DNA from: Parus major
Taxonomy: Eukaryota; Chordata; Aves; Passeriformes; Paridae
Assembly (NCBI RefSeq): GCF_001522545.3
Contig: NC_031773.1
Coordinates: 43,816,786-43,880,785, forward strand
Direction of reading: 5' to 3'
Length of the DNA stretch: 64,000 bases
Below the pieces are notes generated by a model that did not search any database, was not told the DNA's origin, and saw only the letters and a program-made list of their open reading frames with translations. Below, in pieces: positions 37,387-49,800 of this stretch. Position numbers and translations under genes: made by a program. Positions within the stretch are counted from its first letter, which is position 1; each line of letters opens with the position of its first letter.

Positions 37387-37540
37387 CTTGCCCAGCCAGG
37401 CTTGCCACCAGCCAAATCTGAAGACTTCAGGCTAGTGAGGCAGGAGATGCTGCTGCAAGGTTTCTATGGAGACAGAAGTGGAAGATGAGAGACAACTAAT
37501 AAGAGGCCAACTAAGACAGCTCCTGGATAGTGATTTGAAA
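37387..37540 (+). other. Candidate exon carrying a start codon (hypothesis)
   Basis: A polypyrimidine/CCCCAG acceptor ends at 37386, and the segment ends at TTTGAAA|gtaagg (37540/37541). After an in-frame stop at 37436-37438, an ATG at 37466 opens 25 codons that reach the donor exactly on a codon border (phase 0). The peptide is acidic then helical (METEVEDERQLIRG, QLRQLL), like the start of a coiled-coil protein. The bases before the ATG (tttct) are a weak start context apart from G at +4. It could alternatively be a first exon transcribed from the GC-richer 37.16-37.39 kb region. The phase matches the segment at 55293. The family is not recognised. The frame without the donor runs to 44 codons, so it is too short for ordinary ORF lists. 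Confidence 0.22.
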
Positions 37541-40224
37541 GTAAGGACTTTTAAAAATAACCCTTTACCTTATTTTCCCCCACCCAATCTTTATTTCTAA
37601 AGAAAGAAATCAGAAAGGCAGTGGGTTGCCAGCAGCAGTGAATGAGAGCTCTCACTCACCACTTTCATCTGTTGGCTGTCATGCCAGACCTGTAAGTAGC
37701 AGTTTACTGAAACTGCCTGCAGGCTTATAAAGTGTGTAGTAATTGTAATTTTGGACTAGAAGAAAATGTGAAATGCATTTTAATGGTGTTTTTCCACTCT
37801 TGTTTTCATCCTTTTGAATGCAGTTACTTCAAGGAAGGCTCTTTCTAAGCCATGAACTTATACCAGATATTAACTGTGGCAAAATATATGTATATATATT
37901 AATATATAATACATGTATATTTCACTGCATTTAAAATATTTTTGTGTGTTTTACCCATATGTCAAACACAATCCAGGTTGTTATTCCCTTTAATCTGTTT
38001 TGTCCATCTTTTTCCTTCACGTCATTGTCCCAACACTGACAACTTTTAATGCAGACATTGGAATGTTTCAAGAAAAATTGTATGAAGTATTTTCCAAGAA
38101 AGATCTTAGAGCAAAGTCATCATGTATCAGTGAAAAAGGGAATTCTTTGCCAAGTCTCTGTTTTACTTTTTTTTTTTCCTCAAAAGGTTTAGGAGGAGAT
38201 TATGTTTGTATCAATTTCTTACATAAAATTTAAAAATTATACAACAGGCCATAATTAGAATTAAGGGTGAATTTAGTGCTTTCAGTCTCATGCTGGATTG
38301 ATTTTTGCTGCTGTTATGTTAATGTGACTCTTGGATGCTTGTATTAACCTTTAGAATACAGAAACTAGATGAAGTTGTGACTCAGCTTCTTAATCAATTT
38401 TTAAAAATCTATTGAGAAATTAAAAATAAAGAAAAAATAGTACACTCAAGGGAGGTGGGAACACCATATCTCTGATAATATGCCAGTTCCCATCCATGCT
38501 GAGGCAAAACCAGAATGAGAAAACCAGCTAGCTGATATCCTTCTGCATTTGCGTGCCTCTTCTCGACTGAGGTGTCCTGTTCTGTCCCTCTGACTGGTGC
38601 CTTGGGAATCCAGGGAAACCTGGGGCAGGGGTAGTGTGTCTCTGCCTTCTCTGTCCTGTCACATGTGCACAGGAATCTTCCTATTTTTCATATTTTACCC
38701 AGACTCTGATTTGCTCCCCAAGGGCACTTGTGTATCTGATGGGCATGTTTGTGAGCATGTGGCTGTGTGATGCTGCTGAGGAAACTCTCCAGAGAGACAA
38801 AGTGGTGGCAAAGATCAGAAATCAGCTGTTTGTGGAGACTGGGAGTGCTGTTGGTTGGTTTAGGTAAAGCTCAGTTGGAATAAACTCCTGCACTTCATAC
38901 CTCAGACGAGAGGCACTTCTGAAATTTTTGAGAAAAAAATCTCTTTGTGTAGACAAGTGGGAGCAGAGAACAAAGTATCTGGTTAATTTAAATGAGAAAA
39001 GTTATTTTGCTGGAAAGGGGCATATGCACAAGGAGGGCATCTGAACTCTGTGCATTTAGCAAAAATTTTTCTAAAGTGTCGTACAAAAATTCAATAACCT
39101 TTAGAAGAAGTTACCAAAACTGAAGCACCATTATAGTATAAACCAAATAAATCTGATTTACCTCTAAATGCAAATTGTTTGAGGTTATGTAGGTTTCCAT
39201 TACACAGACATTTCATTTTTTCTCAGTCTTGTTTTAGGAGCAGTGAGAGGAAAAGGAGTAAAGTGTTGAGGAAGGAGTAGCTAAAGCTTATTTTAATTAA
39301 TAGTGATTTAAGTATGAGCAATTTCCAGCATTTTAGTATTTCTTACAGAAAAAAGGAAAATGGTTGCTATCTACCAGGAGTTTTATTTTTCCCTTTGATG
39401 TACTCTGCATTCCTCCTGTTGATCATAATATACTTAACAATTGTGCTTGCAGACTTGAAAGTGTAACAGATGCTGATTTGTCCTCCCAGAGGCATGCTAG
39501 ATTTGACATGCAATACACAATTTGACTTTTTAAAATACTGTATTTGTCACTGTTGAAAAGTTTCTAAGATTATAAACATCATGATTTCATAAAAAAGAGC
39601 AGAAGAACCAGCCACAAAACACATCTATTGCTATAGCTTGCTATGGGTATACATATACATATATTTGTACAGATGTGCTGGTATAAGTTTAGAATATTCA
39701 TAAAAATATTGAATGTTGCAGTGATGTAGGTACCATAATATGCAAAAGCAATTTTCAGTAGATTTTTAGTGCTGTAAAATAATCCCTCTGGTCCTAGAAT
39801 TGGTCTTCCACAGCGCCGTGCTGGTAAGTGCTGTTTTGAGTGTCTCTTAGAGATGCCAGAATAAAAGTAGGGTTATACTGCTGTAAGTACAGAAAGCAGG
39901 TCACTTCCCAGGGACAGTCAATGAAATTTAGTCAGGTATGTGTGGAATGTCCCCTGGGAAGGTGATCTAGGCACTTAAATACTTCCTAATTTTTATAGCA
40001 CATTATAGTCTTTCCTGGACTGTCTTTCAAATCTTGCACCACGCGACAGCAGTGGAAATGCTGCCAGAAGGATTGGTAGACATTCCTATCCATTTGTGGA
40101 AAATAATTGAGACTGTGTATAAGTAGTGAGGGTAGCACCCATCACCACAGCCTGGGAACATAATTAATTAAAATGTTATTTTTTTATGTTCTTTTTTTCT
40201 TAACTAGCTGCCCTGCTGGCACAA
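37541..40224. other. Gene-less AT-rich stretch
   Basis: No supported gene. A TATA/TATG-rich tract occupies 37881-37922 and a smaller one 39647-39665. The plus frames at 38000-38233 and 38634-38867 show no motif. Confidence 0.6.
37881..37922. repeat. AT-rich low-complexity tract
   Basis: Alternating TA/TG/TAATATA steps with much internal self-complementarity. Likely a degenerate TA microsatellite. Confidence 0.75.
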
Positions 40225-40242
40225 TTTAAGCTTAAGCTTAAA
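40225..40242. repeat. 18-bp perfect palindrome
   Basis: TTTAAGCTTAAGCTTAAA reads identically on both strands and contains two HindIII-type AAGCTT words. It is the first of several perfect palindromes clustered between 40.2 and 43.5 kb. Confidence 0.9.
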
Positions 40243-42737
40243 ATATTTAATGATGTTTAATAATATTTAGATTAGTCCAGCTGGCATGAGTCACACTGAG
40301 GAAAGAAAAAGATAACAGTTTTGATGTCATTGCTTAGATACTCATGTGATAGGTCCTAACACATGTCTATAGAAATGGAATAGTGTTAACTTATGGTTGT
40401 ATTACTGCAGGGCACTTTCAGGGTGTGTGGAGCAAATGTTAACTTTTTCTCTAATCTTTCTTTTGGAAGAGATATTTAGGAAGCAATTTTGCAGCCTTGG
40501 TTCTGCTTCTGTGTAGGTTTTGGGGTTTTTTTTAATCCATCCTTATGAGTTTTTCTTTTGTTGCTTTATCAATTTCATTGTTCTGGAATGTCACACTCAC
40601 GTGAGATAGTGCCCTTGGAGGGAGAGAATCAGCGAGAGAGGAGGGGGCTTTGAAGCAACTTGAGCTAATCTGATTCATCCCTCAAATTATCTGTGTTCCT
40701 CAGGACTGCCTGCCTGGTGAGTATATGATAGCCATCCATCAGCATCCACAGCTCTGTACAGGTTGTTTGAGGCAGAGGTTGGATTTGTACAGCTTTTGTT
40801 AGAAGAGAGGGAGAGCAACCTGTTGGGAAATCTATTTAAGTTTTGTTTTTTCCCTTCCATGTGGAATTCTCTCTTTAAATGTTGTTTTTTTTCCCCTATC
40901 TTTTGTCTTTAAGCAATCTCGGAATTGTAAAGTGTATTGAGAGAGGTCCATTTCTTAGTTTAACGAATCTCACTAACTGATGGTCTTTACTACTGTTCAG
41001 TCTTATTTTTCCCTTCTTAATGCCATCTCATTATAACTATCATATCTTCCATGTCACACTAAGTGATTTAGTGAATCTGGTGAAATATAGACAAATCTGT
41101 TCCTTTGACCATTGGTTCAGTTATCATCAGTTCTCTCTAATTGAAAGAAATTGTCTTATTTTTAAACTTTATCATTCTGCTTCAATTTCCTTTTCCTCCA
41201 TTTTATTATTTTTCATTGGGCTCAGGATAAATATACTGTGTCTCAGATGAGTTTTTTTACCTCTTCTGAGCAGGTCCTTGAGCCTTCAGCTCTCTTGGGA
41301 TTGTATGTAAAGTAGCAGTTTTGGCCAGGTTGAATATTTTTCAAGGTAAAGCAAGTCAGAGGGCTTTCCTGCATGGTGATTTTAATGCTCAGAAATACTA
41401 TGGTTAATTTAAATAGAGTCATAGCTTCAATTTAAATAGTCAGCTCAGGAAAGACTCGTGGATCAAAATGATGTAGCAGGATTGAAACAATTGAAGCAAT
41501 GACTGAGGAGTAGTCATAAGCCTCCTGGCAGGAGTGTGCTGGGAGAAGAGAGTTTCTCAGAAAAGGAATTTACTGCTGTGTTCACAGGATGAATGGGTTG
41601 AAATAAGAATTTGAGAGGGCGGAAAGAAGAGAAGTCTCTGTGCATGATACAATTAGTTCAATTTTGCTCTCCTTACACCAGGACATTGTGAAGAGAAGGT
41701 GACCAGAGAAGAGCTAGATAATGTTTCTTCTGCTGCACAGGAAGGATAAGTTTTAAAACCCTTCCAGGCAGTGTGAAGCTCAGTTGTGGAACTCAGTGCT
41801 AGAGGAAATTAAGGAGGACAAAGGTGTAAGTTAAAAATGGAATTACTGAGGTTCTTGGAGGGAAGACATCACAGTGGCTATAAAATGAAACTGTCATGAT
41901 GTACCCTGTTCATTCAAGTTAAGTTTAAATCTCCAGTTGAACCAGAAAGCGGGAGGAATATATCCTAGTTTTATAATCTTCCTTGACTGCCTGCTCTGAG
42001 CCATGGTCAAGGACAAGCATACACAATACTGGCAAGACTATTCTTGCAGGTCAGGGAGCTTGGATTTTTTTTCTCCAGAAATTAGATGCTTATTTCAGTG
42101 TATAGTTCTTCATTTTTTAAAGGTTGCACTGTAAATGAATTTTCAAATTATAGTATTCAGCCTTTGCTCTGATTTGCATAAAGAGGCAATGCACAGGTTC
42201 ATTAGGAACCTGTAGTGATCAGGCAACTTGGATCTTTTACCAGAGTTGTCTTCTCTTTGTGCAGCTCTGTCTCCTGTAGAAATCCAGTTACATGGTTAAC
42301 ATGGCACGCCATGCTTACAGAGGGAATTCAGCTGGGATCTTGGATCCCACCTCTTGAAGCTGTATCCTGTGGTTTTCTCTATTGCACTTGAGATGGTTTA
42401 TGTTCTTTAAAGTTATACCAAGAGCAGCTGAATTTTCTGCCAGGCTAGCTAGATTTTTCTGTCACACTTGTAATTTTGTGTCAGACAAGATAGATTTAAT
42501 AGATTCTGACTCTTTCTCTCCCTGATAAGAATGATTGTTTTTTTCCTTTTAAATTTTATACTGGTAGAGAAAGAGGGCTTTGGCTGAATAAAATCTATTT
42601 AAAATTTGATTTTCTATTAGAAGTTTTATAATTAGGGAAGGAAAAAATACCAGAAATTACTTGTTATACTATTTTTTTTTCTTGTAGCTTCTTGATCAGT
42701 GGCAATCTGGAATATTTTTGGAATCAGCCCATTAAAG
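40243..42737. other. Gene-less AT-rich stretch with a possible ancient CR1 remnant
   Basis: No supported gene. The interval about 41715-41905 shows plus-strand similarity to old CR1/L3-type 3' regions ('gtggaactcagtgc', 'aggaaattaaggaggac', 'catcacagtggctataaaat'), but too decayed for a firm separate call. A direct repeat AATTTAAATAG occurs twice at about 41405-41440. Confidence 0.4.
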
Positions 42738-42773
42738 CCTGGAATTTAAGCCATTTGAGGCTTAAATTCCAGG
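42738..42773. repeat. 15-bp perfect inverted repeat (hairpin)
   Basis: The arms CCTGGAATTTAAGCC (42738-42752) and its exact complement (42759-42773) flank a 6-base loop ATTTGA. As RNA, one G-U pair and two further A-U pairs extend the stem. It lies inside a short open frame (42692-42931) that is probably incidental. The stem is too short for a canonical pre-miRNA. Confidence 0.9.
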
Positions 42774-43064
42774 TTTATGATAGTATGCTGATTATTTCTG
42801 AAAAATGTGGCCGGCACATAGTGAATTACACTGTTGAGTTCTTCAGTCTTAAAACAAATATCTACAAGTGCATCACAGTCCATACCCCACTGTTCTTTCA
42901 TTATTGTATTCTCTGGTCCTGGAAGATGTAAGATAAGACTGGAAGCTGGTGGGGATGGGCTTAAGTGAGTGAGAAAGACATTAATAGTACTGAAGACTGA
43001 TAGTTACTTTAGATTTTTGAAATCTCTTCTTGGGCTTTGAAGTTTAGTATATTTAGTAATGAAA

Positions 43065-43089
43065 AAAATGCTAATTTAATTAGCATTTT
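43065..43089. repeat. 25-bp near-perfect palindrome with TAAT/ATTA sites
   Basis: The 12-bp arms AAAATGCTAATT and AATTAGCATTTT surround a single T. The centre contains TAATTTAATTA, which fits the paired-type homeodomain dimer pattern TAAT-N3-ATTA. This may be a binding site. AT-rich DNA produces such words by chance at some rate. Confidence 0.85.
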
Positions 43090-43459
43090 AATTTATGGAT
43101 AATTCTGTTTCAAGTTGTCCTTTCCCAAGACTAGTTTTAATATTGGTGTTATCTGTTCCAAAAAATAGAAAGCAAAGATTGCTTTTAGGTAGGGGGTTGA
43201 GAATTTACTTAAACATGAATCCCTGAGGAGGAGAATCACTGAGTTCTCTTTAGCTCTACCTTAATTGTATTGAAAAGTCTCAGGAGATAGTTATATGAAA
43301 TATCCTCTATCATTTGGAAATTTACAGAAAATTGTTTTAGAGTAAAAATAGTAAGTTTCCTTGAGTTACTAGTTCACAGTTTTGAACTGTGCAAAAAATA
43401 GCCCATACATGTTGGGATGGGCATTAATTCTCTTGGTAAGTGACAAAATTATATTGAAA

Positions 43460-43504
43460 CACACACACATATATATATATATACCACTTATCTAAGTGGT
43501 ATAT
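43460..43504. repeat. (CA)n(TA)n repeat merging into a 12-bp hairpin
   Basis: A short CA run (43460-43469) passes into a TA run (to 43482). The end of the TA run forms the left arm of a perfect 12-bp inverted repeat, ATATACCACTTA / TAAGTGGTATAT, with a 2-base spacer (43479-43504). Confidence 0.88.
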
Positions 43505-46500
43505 CTCTTAGAAGCCTTGAACCTGAGTTCCTGGAAAATATTTTCTGGTTATATTAAACAGTATAGCAATATAGATTTTTAAAGCCCAGGGGAACATGTC
43601 TTTTTTGTCTTTATTGCAAATCTTGTTGGCATGTAAGTGCATATCATGGCATGTGCATCCTTTGTTTTCTAGAATTCCAAAATCCAAGGAACACTCTTAC
43701 AATATTTTTTCTATTCTAATCTGCATTTTATATCTGTTTGCACAGCAAAATTTTAATCACTGAAGACTACAGATTCATAAATTGTAAGCTTATATTTCAT
43801 ATTTGGTTCCTGAAAATACCTCTTTTTCCTGGAAGAAGATCTGAGATGGAGCACTTTGGTCAGAAATAGCCTCAAGTTCCCAAGTACCAAAAGATCTTAG
43901 TATTTCATAGCTCTTCCTAGTTTGATTTCAACCTAATTTGGCACATAAATTGTAGTTGACCTCAGACAGAATAATTCAGATGTTTGAACCTCTTAGATGT
44001 GTAGCCAAAAGCGAATTGTCTTGTTGCATGTATTTTTAAACATCAGCAAGCTGAGCCAAGAAGCAGAATGCAAATTCTAGGACTTGAAGATACCTGTGAG
44101 ATTATGAAAATCCCTTTGGGACTGCAGAGAATCCTAGTGCCTATGAACACAATTTTTTTTCCTAGACATGGTGTATTTAGTATTTGCTTTAATTTCTGGT
44201 ATCAGAAGTAAAAATGACAATAGAAGGAGCTCATCAATAATTTAATAGTAAATGTACAGTCTGAGATAATAACTTTTGTTGAACCTTTGAATGCATATTC
44301 CGTGAGGAACGAAGGAATTTTTTCCTGCAGTTTGTATTTCTGTTTTGTTGGGATAGAAGAAGAAGAATCTTTTGTTCATGCATGAAAAAAAAAAAAAAAA
44401 AAAGCTGTAGAAATTAACACTGGCAGAATTGGTTCTTTCAATAGCTTTCTTTTAGTTAAGTAGGTACCAATACACAGACAAATGATATTCTCAATAGATT
44501 GCAGAGGAATTCCCTTGCCTGTTAGTTAGGAATAAGAAACCGCTAACTTCTCAGCTCATGATAAGTGGGATTGATGTTGGGAGCTTCGAGTACTTGGAAA
44601 ATTTGATTAATAAAAACTTTGTTGATTATTTTACTTAATTAAATGTTGCGTATATCTCTATAAATTCTCACCATTATACAGTAATTTTTGCTTGAGATAT
44701 TTCATTCTCTGTGTTTTTTTAAAGTAGTGGGGGCAGCCCAAGTTTCAGCCTAAGTTTGAGAAAGAAGTGTGTCTAAACTTTGATTTTTGAATTGCTTGTA
44801 TAGTCTGAAGCCATGGGTTGGATTCCAAGATGGAATTGTTTGGTCCTTCACCATTATAAAGCCTATAAAATAGGCTCTGATGCAATTTTTTTCCGTGGAG
44901 GCTGTTCTTACCTACAGTACAGGATTCTCTTGACTACAAAAGACTTTTTATAACTGTAAGCTCTTTTGGCCAAACTTCTGTCTATAACATACACTCATCT
45001 TCCTCCACCAGCCATCCTGAACCAAGTTTCAAGTCAGTGGTTGGTCAAAAGACTCGTCTGTGCACTGATTCATAAGATCCTCTCAGATTTTGAAAAGTTT
45101 CAATATGTTTTCAGAAGCACCATGAGCATTAATTAAAACAAAAGATCTCATGTGTTAAGGTAATGGGTGTGTGGCACCAAGTTTAGATGGGTTCACATTT
45201 TGTGCTACCATCCAGCAACAAATATTCTGTAGGTTCTAAACTTGCCTTGGGCTTAGTTTGTCTATAGGGTTATTGGTTCTGAAAGCTGTTGTGTTATGAA
45301 ACTGAAAGCAACAAATTACATGGGGCCCCCACAGGTTTGTGAGTTCATCTGGCATCCCCATACAGGATCTGCTGCCAGTGTGAATCCACAGATGAGGCCA
45401 AACATGCTGTCATCTCTCCACAGAGATCCCTTTTCCTCTGAAAATGTTGATGTTGAGCTTTAGCAGTAGAAGCCACAGTAGAAGTCACCATGTGTGTTTC
45501 CTGTGATATTGGGATCATGTTTGCCTCTTCATCTTTAGTGTCGAGGTGTGCAGGAGCTGTTCCTCTGAATAGTCCCCTCCCTGATCTCATTGGACTAAAA
45601 TATATCTAACATCCTGCTAGTGATAACTGAGTGTGGTATCTTTTGCAGCCAGTGAAGGTAAGAAGCTGTGGTTATGATCTTTTTCCCATCTGTGTCATGG
45701 AAATCAGCTGTGGTTTTCTCCCACAGACCTCAGAAAAATGTTGGTCTTGAGCTTTGGAAGCTTGAGGTGGAGAAAAAGGAAAGAAATAACTGAGCTCCAT
45801 TCCATAAAGCAAAATATCCAGGAACAAAATCCAGATGGGAATTTGAGTGTATTTTTGAGCACCAGGTCACGATGTTTAGAAGCAATGATTTAGTATATCA
45901 GCAATGAGGAGTAAGCAGTGGCCTTAACTGGTTTAATTTCATTTGAGGATAATAGACTATTGTGGATTTCTGACTATACATTAAAACAGGTTGGCATACC
46001 AATACCTGATCCAGAAGAAATGTGTTAGAACTGCATCCTTACATACCTTTTAACTTAGAGAGGAATCTTTTCAAATCCAGGTTTGAAAGGTGCCAATGAT
46101 TCACAAGGATGCTCATCAAGTGAAGCTCCTCTGAGACTGGTAGTTTTGAGATGTTGAGCTCAAAAACAGCTGCTTGAGCAGTGTTCCAGGAGAGTGTAAA
46201 CAGGGAGGGAGATCTGCTACGTCCTATTTGAAGAAAACAATAGCGTAATGTGGTTTTCTGGGGTTTTCTTTCCTCAAAACTGTGATGCTTTTGATTAACT
46301 AAAGTTTTTGACCATATCTAATCATGAGGTAAACTGAAGTGCAGAGCCTGTTTGAGAACTAGTTCAGCTATGAAATGAAGGCTAATTTATTATGAGTTCA
46401 AAAGGAAATTATGTTTTTGGGGGAAAAAAAATTGGGATCTATCAAGTCAAGCTTTTATGTGAGCCTAAGTGTATTTAGCAGGTTAGCTGTTCTTGTGGGT

Positions 46501-46695
46501 TTATTCCTGTCATGTCTTAAGACAGAAAGCAAGGTGTCTTTGTCACAAAGCAACTCCAACTGTATAATTTCAAATGAGGATGTCATCTGTATTGTGGAAA
46601 ACACCCTTTTTACTCTCTATTTTTCAGGACTTGCTGACAGAGAAGCAAATTTACCACCAACCACTTTTGTCTCACCTTGTTCTTTCCCTCCACAG
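43505..46695. other. Gene-less stretch
   Basis: No supported gene. It includes an A19 tract (44385-44403). A 9-base segment at 45649-45657 lies between a good acceptor (tatcttttgcag) and a good donor (gtaaga), the geometry of a microexon. The 81-codon minus frame at 45345-45590 has no splice support. Confidence 0.55.
44385..44403. repeat. A19 homopolymer tract
   Basis: Nineteen consecutive A bases follow 'catg'. It could be the tail of an old plus-strand retroposed sequence, but the upstream sequence matches nothing I recognise and I see no clear target-site duplication. Confidence 0.9.
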
Positions 46696-46824
46696 ATGCC
46701 GTGGTCTTGCTGAGCCCTTGCCGACCCTTGGCAGCGAGGCTGTGCCAAGCAGGAGGATTGCAATGAACCTCTTCCCATGCCCCAAATGCTGAGTGTGGCA
46801 AAACCCTCTGGGAGGGTAACACAG
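46696..46824 (+). other. Exon-like segment, probably noncoding
   Basis: A pyrimidine-rich acceptor (tctttccctccacag, ending at 46695) and a near-consensus donor (AACACAG|gtgagt, 46824/46825) bound a 129-bp GC-rich segment. All three forward frames contain a stop inside it (TGA after 5, 31 or 22 complete codons). It would therefore be a noncoding exon, a 5' UTR or lncRNA exon, or a poison exon. The sharp GC contrast with its AT-rich flanks supports a real exon. The minus-strand open frame across it (46610-46933) is probably a shadow. Confidence 0.33.
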
Positions 46825-49800
46825 GTGAGTGGAAAATGTTGGGAACGTGGCTCCATATTGATTTTATATTAATGTTTGACATGCAGAGTGGGAATACTAT
46901 TCCAGCGGCAATTCCTCTCAAGACACTATACAAAATAAATGCCAGTGTTTGCCCTCCCTACATACAGCCATCTGATTCACACAGAGAAGTTGAAGATTTT
47001 GAAATTTAGGTTGTCTACTCCTCCTTAGCAGAGAAAAATTATTTAGCATGTCCTGAAATCATTGTTTAGAAAATAACATCAGGGATTTTTTTTCTGCTCC
47101 TTTTGCTCTTCTGAGAGTTTGAGCAACACTAAATGTTCAGGCTTACCAACAAAGATAAGTGCTGAGGTCTGATCCATCCTGCTTTTCTCCTGTTCTCTGC
47201 TGCACCTTCCTGTATCTCCCTCTGCTTTTCTGATGACTTCTTAGTGGAAGTCCTGTTCCAGGTAGTCAGTATCAGAGAGCACAGAGACAGAATGCTGATT
47301 CTAAGCATAAATGTATTCTGATAAATCACAAGCCAGTGATTGGTAAAAGTGAAGTTTTGATAAAAAATTAGTCAAGTTCTGAAAAAACATAAGCCAGGCC
47401 TCATAAGAAATTCTAATATTTTTCTTGAATATGCTAGTTTCTAGGCTATTAAAATTATGTTTGGTTGCGATGTGAAGTGTTTGCAATTTTATTGTCAGTG
47501 AAAAAGTGCACACTTCATAGCTGGGGACTGGAAACCACTATTCCTTTAGTAAAAAAAATATGCACAAAAAAGGGAAAAAAAATAATTCCACGCTCTATAC
47601 TGTCAGTGTACAAAGGCTGATGGTGTGGGAGTGCCTTGAAATTTGCACAGAGAGGTTTTACACTCCTCTGCTAAGAATGACATGTGTAAACATCATGGTG
47701 GAGAACACTATCCACTGATGCATGGAGAGAAACGTCTAATCGAATTATTTATTGCCTGAGAAAAAATTTGAATAATGCGAAAGAATTTGTCTTTACTCTG
47801 AACCTGAAGGCAAGACTGAAAAAGTCCAGGGTGTGATTTTTCCATGATGACTGAAATCAACCAGATTGGTGGGACTTGTATGACCTGTGAATGTAGCTGG
47901 TACCTTCTGGCATTAGGACTTGATTCTCGCTGCAAATTTTTTTTGAGCTGTCTGTTCCTTTCTGTGGTCTTTAATTTTCTATAGACAGGAAAAAATTAAA
48001 ATGAGTAAGTTATCATGTCAGTAGGCTTTACAAAAGGAAACATATTATTTTCATTAAACCAAATATGTTCTCAGAAGAAATTACTTGGGTCAGAGAAAGG
48101 ATGGTATCCTCACTTCCAGTTTCCCCTGTGACTTAAGAAAACAAACAGAAAAATCCCCATGGTGAGCTAGCATATTTGCCTATTTTAACATTAAAGGACT
48201 TACTTAGTTCAGTCACTTTAAAGTAGTAAGAAACTGTAGATACCATATTAGCTGCTAAAAAAAATGAATCATTTTTAGAAAAAACAGAAGCACTCATTTA
48301 TTCACTTAAGCTTAAAGAGGAATTACCAGGTGGTCTCTTTCCCAAGGTTTGGGCAGATAATACATTCAAGGCTTACAGAATAAAGAAGCATAAATCTCAA
48401 GCATCTCATCTCCTCATATTCTTTTGAATTACTGTACAGTAATTTATGTAAGTGGCTTCTGTTGCTCCCTTAATGACTACATAATTTTCTTGCTGTGTTT
48501 CCTCACATAGGATCACAGGATGACTACACAGTTACTGCAGTGATATCAGTACTGAACTAGATAATCTTAGATTTCTAGACTGGCATATCTCCACAGAAAG
48601 TGAAAAAAGAGAAAAAATGTTGTGCTTTTCATACTTGAACAAATATAACAGTGATGAGAAACGAGGTTGTTAAGATTAAGGCAGTGGAGAGGTATTGCTT
48701 GAAACTGATAGCTTTTCATATCTTAGTTTTAAAATGATACCCCAATATATTCCACAAACATACTGAAGAAAAATATGGCTTTTTGACCATTTTCAGTGCT
48801 GTTATCTTCAAAATACTTTCATTTTTCCCCTAGTAAGCTGTCAATTTTAGAAAAAAATTTTAAGAAGAGTAAGTCTTTGTGCAGGATTTTGAGTGGATAG
48901 TACACCAAAAGTATTGCTTTTTTACTTACTGGCAATATATCTAAGGGTAAATGGTATACCATGTTAATTGAACAATATTTTTTTGTTACTTACTCTTCTG
49001 ATCACATAAGATTTTTTCAACAAGATAGAAAATGTCTTTCAGCTTTCAGTTAGATAAAAAGACGTACAAATATTGCTTAGTAACACTCTTTTATTAAAAT
49101 GATTTCTATGAAAAGAAAATTAGGACTATTTAATGTTTCTCTTCACCAAGGAAAACAATACTGAGAACAGAAGAAACTGTTTATGAGGAGTATAAAGTGC
49201 ATCTCTGTTCTTAGGAGATGCCAATACCTTTTGTTTCATTGTATCAACAAATTTCTCCGATGTTGTGGAGCACAGTTCCCTTATAGCTTCTGGCCCAGAA
49301 AATGATTTTGAGATGCAGTTTAAGCAGTAAGCCTGTAATAGTTTATTATGTTGTGAATTTCCATTGCTCATTCGTATTGTGCAGGTAATGACTTTGGGGG
49401 CAGAGAGTGAAATGAAATTCCCCATTGAGTAGATAAACACTCATTTATTACTGTTTCTCTGGGTGCAAAATCATAGGCTAGTTGTTAGTGAGAACCTCTA
49501 TCAGTTTTTAGCCTTTGACTCCAGATGACTGAGGTAATCACATGACTCATATCACCTCCAAAGGAAAAGGTCCTCTTATGAAAGAGTGGTTGAAAGACTG
49601 TTGCTGCATTATTAATAAAAAACAGAGGCAACATAGAATCCCTGATGTCTGAAGATGATGAGGTGAGACTTTGAATTGTCCCACAGGAAATGGTTTTATT
49701 TTATTTATTTTCTTCCAGCAAGTTTTGCATTTCCTTTGTTGCCACAGGCAGCTGTAGCGCTTTCATGTATAGATTATAAAATGCAAATAGCCAACTCTAC

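Noticed and set aside
46610..46933. 107-codon minus frame over the exon-like segment at 46.7 kb
   Set aside because: The splice signals there are on the plus strand, so the minus frame is most likely a shadow.
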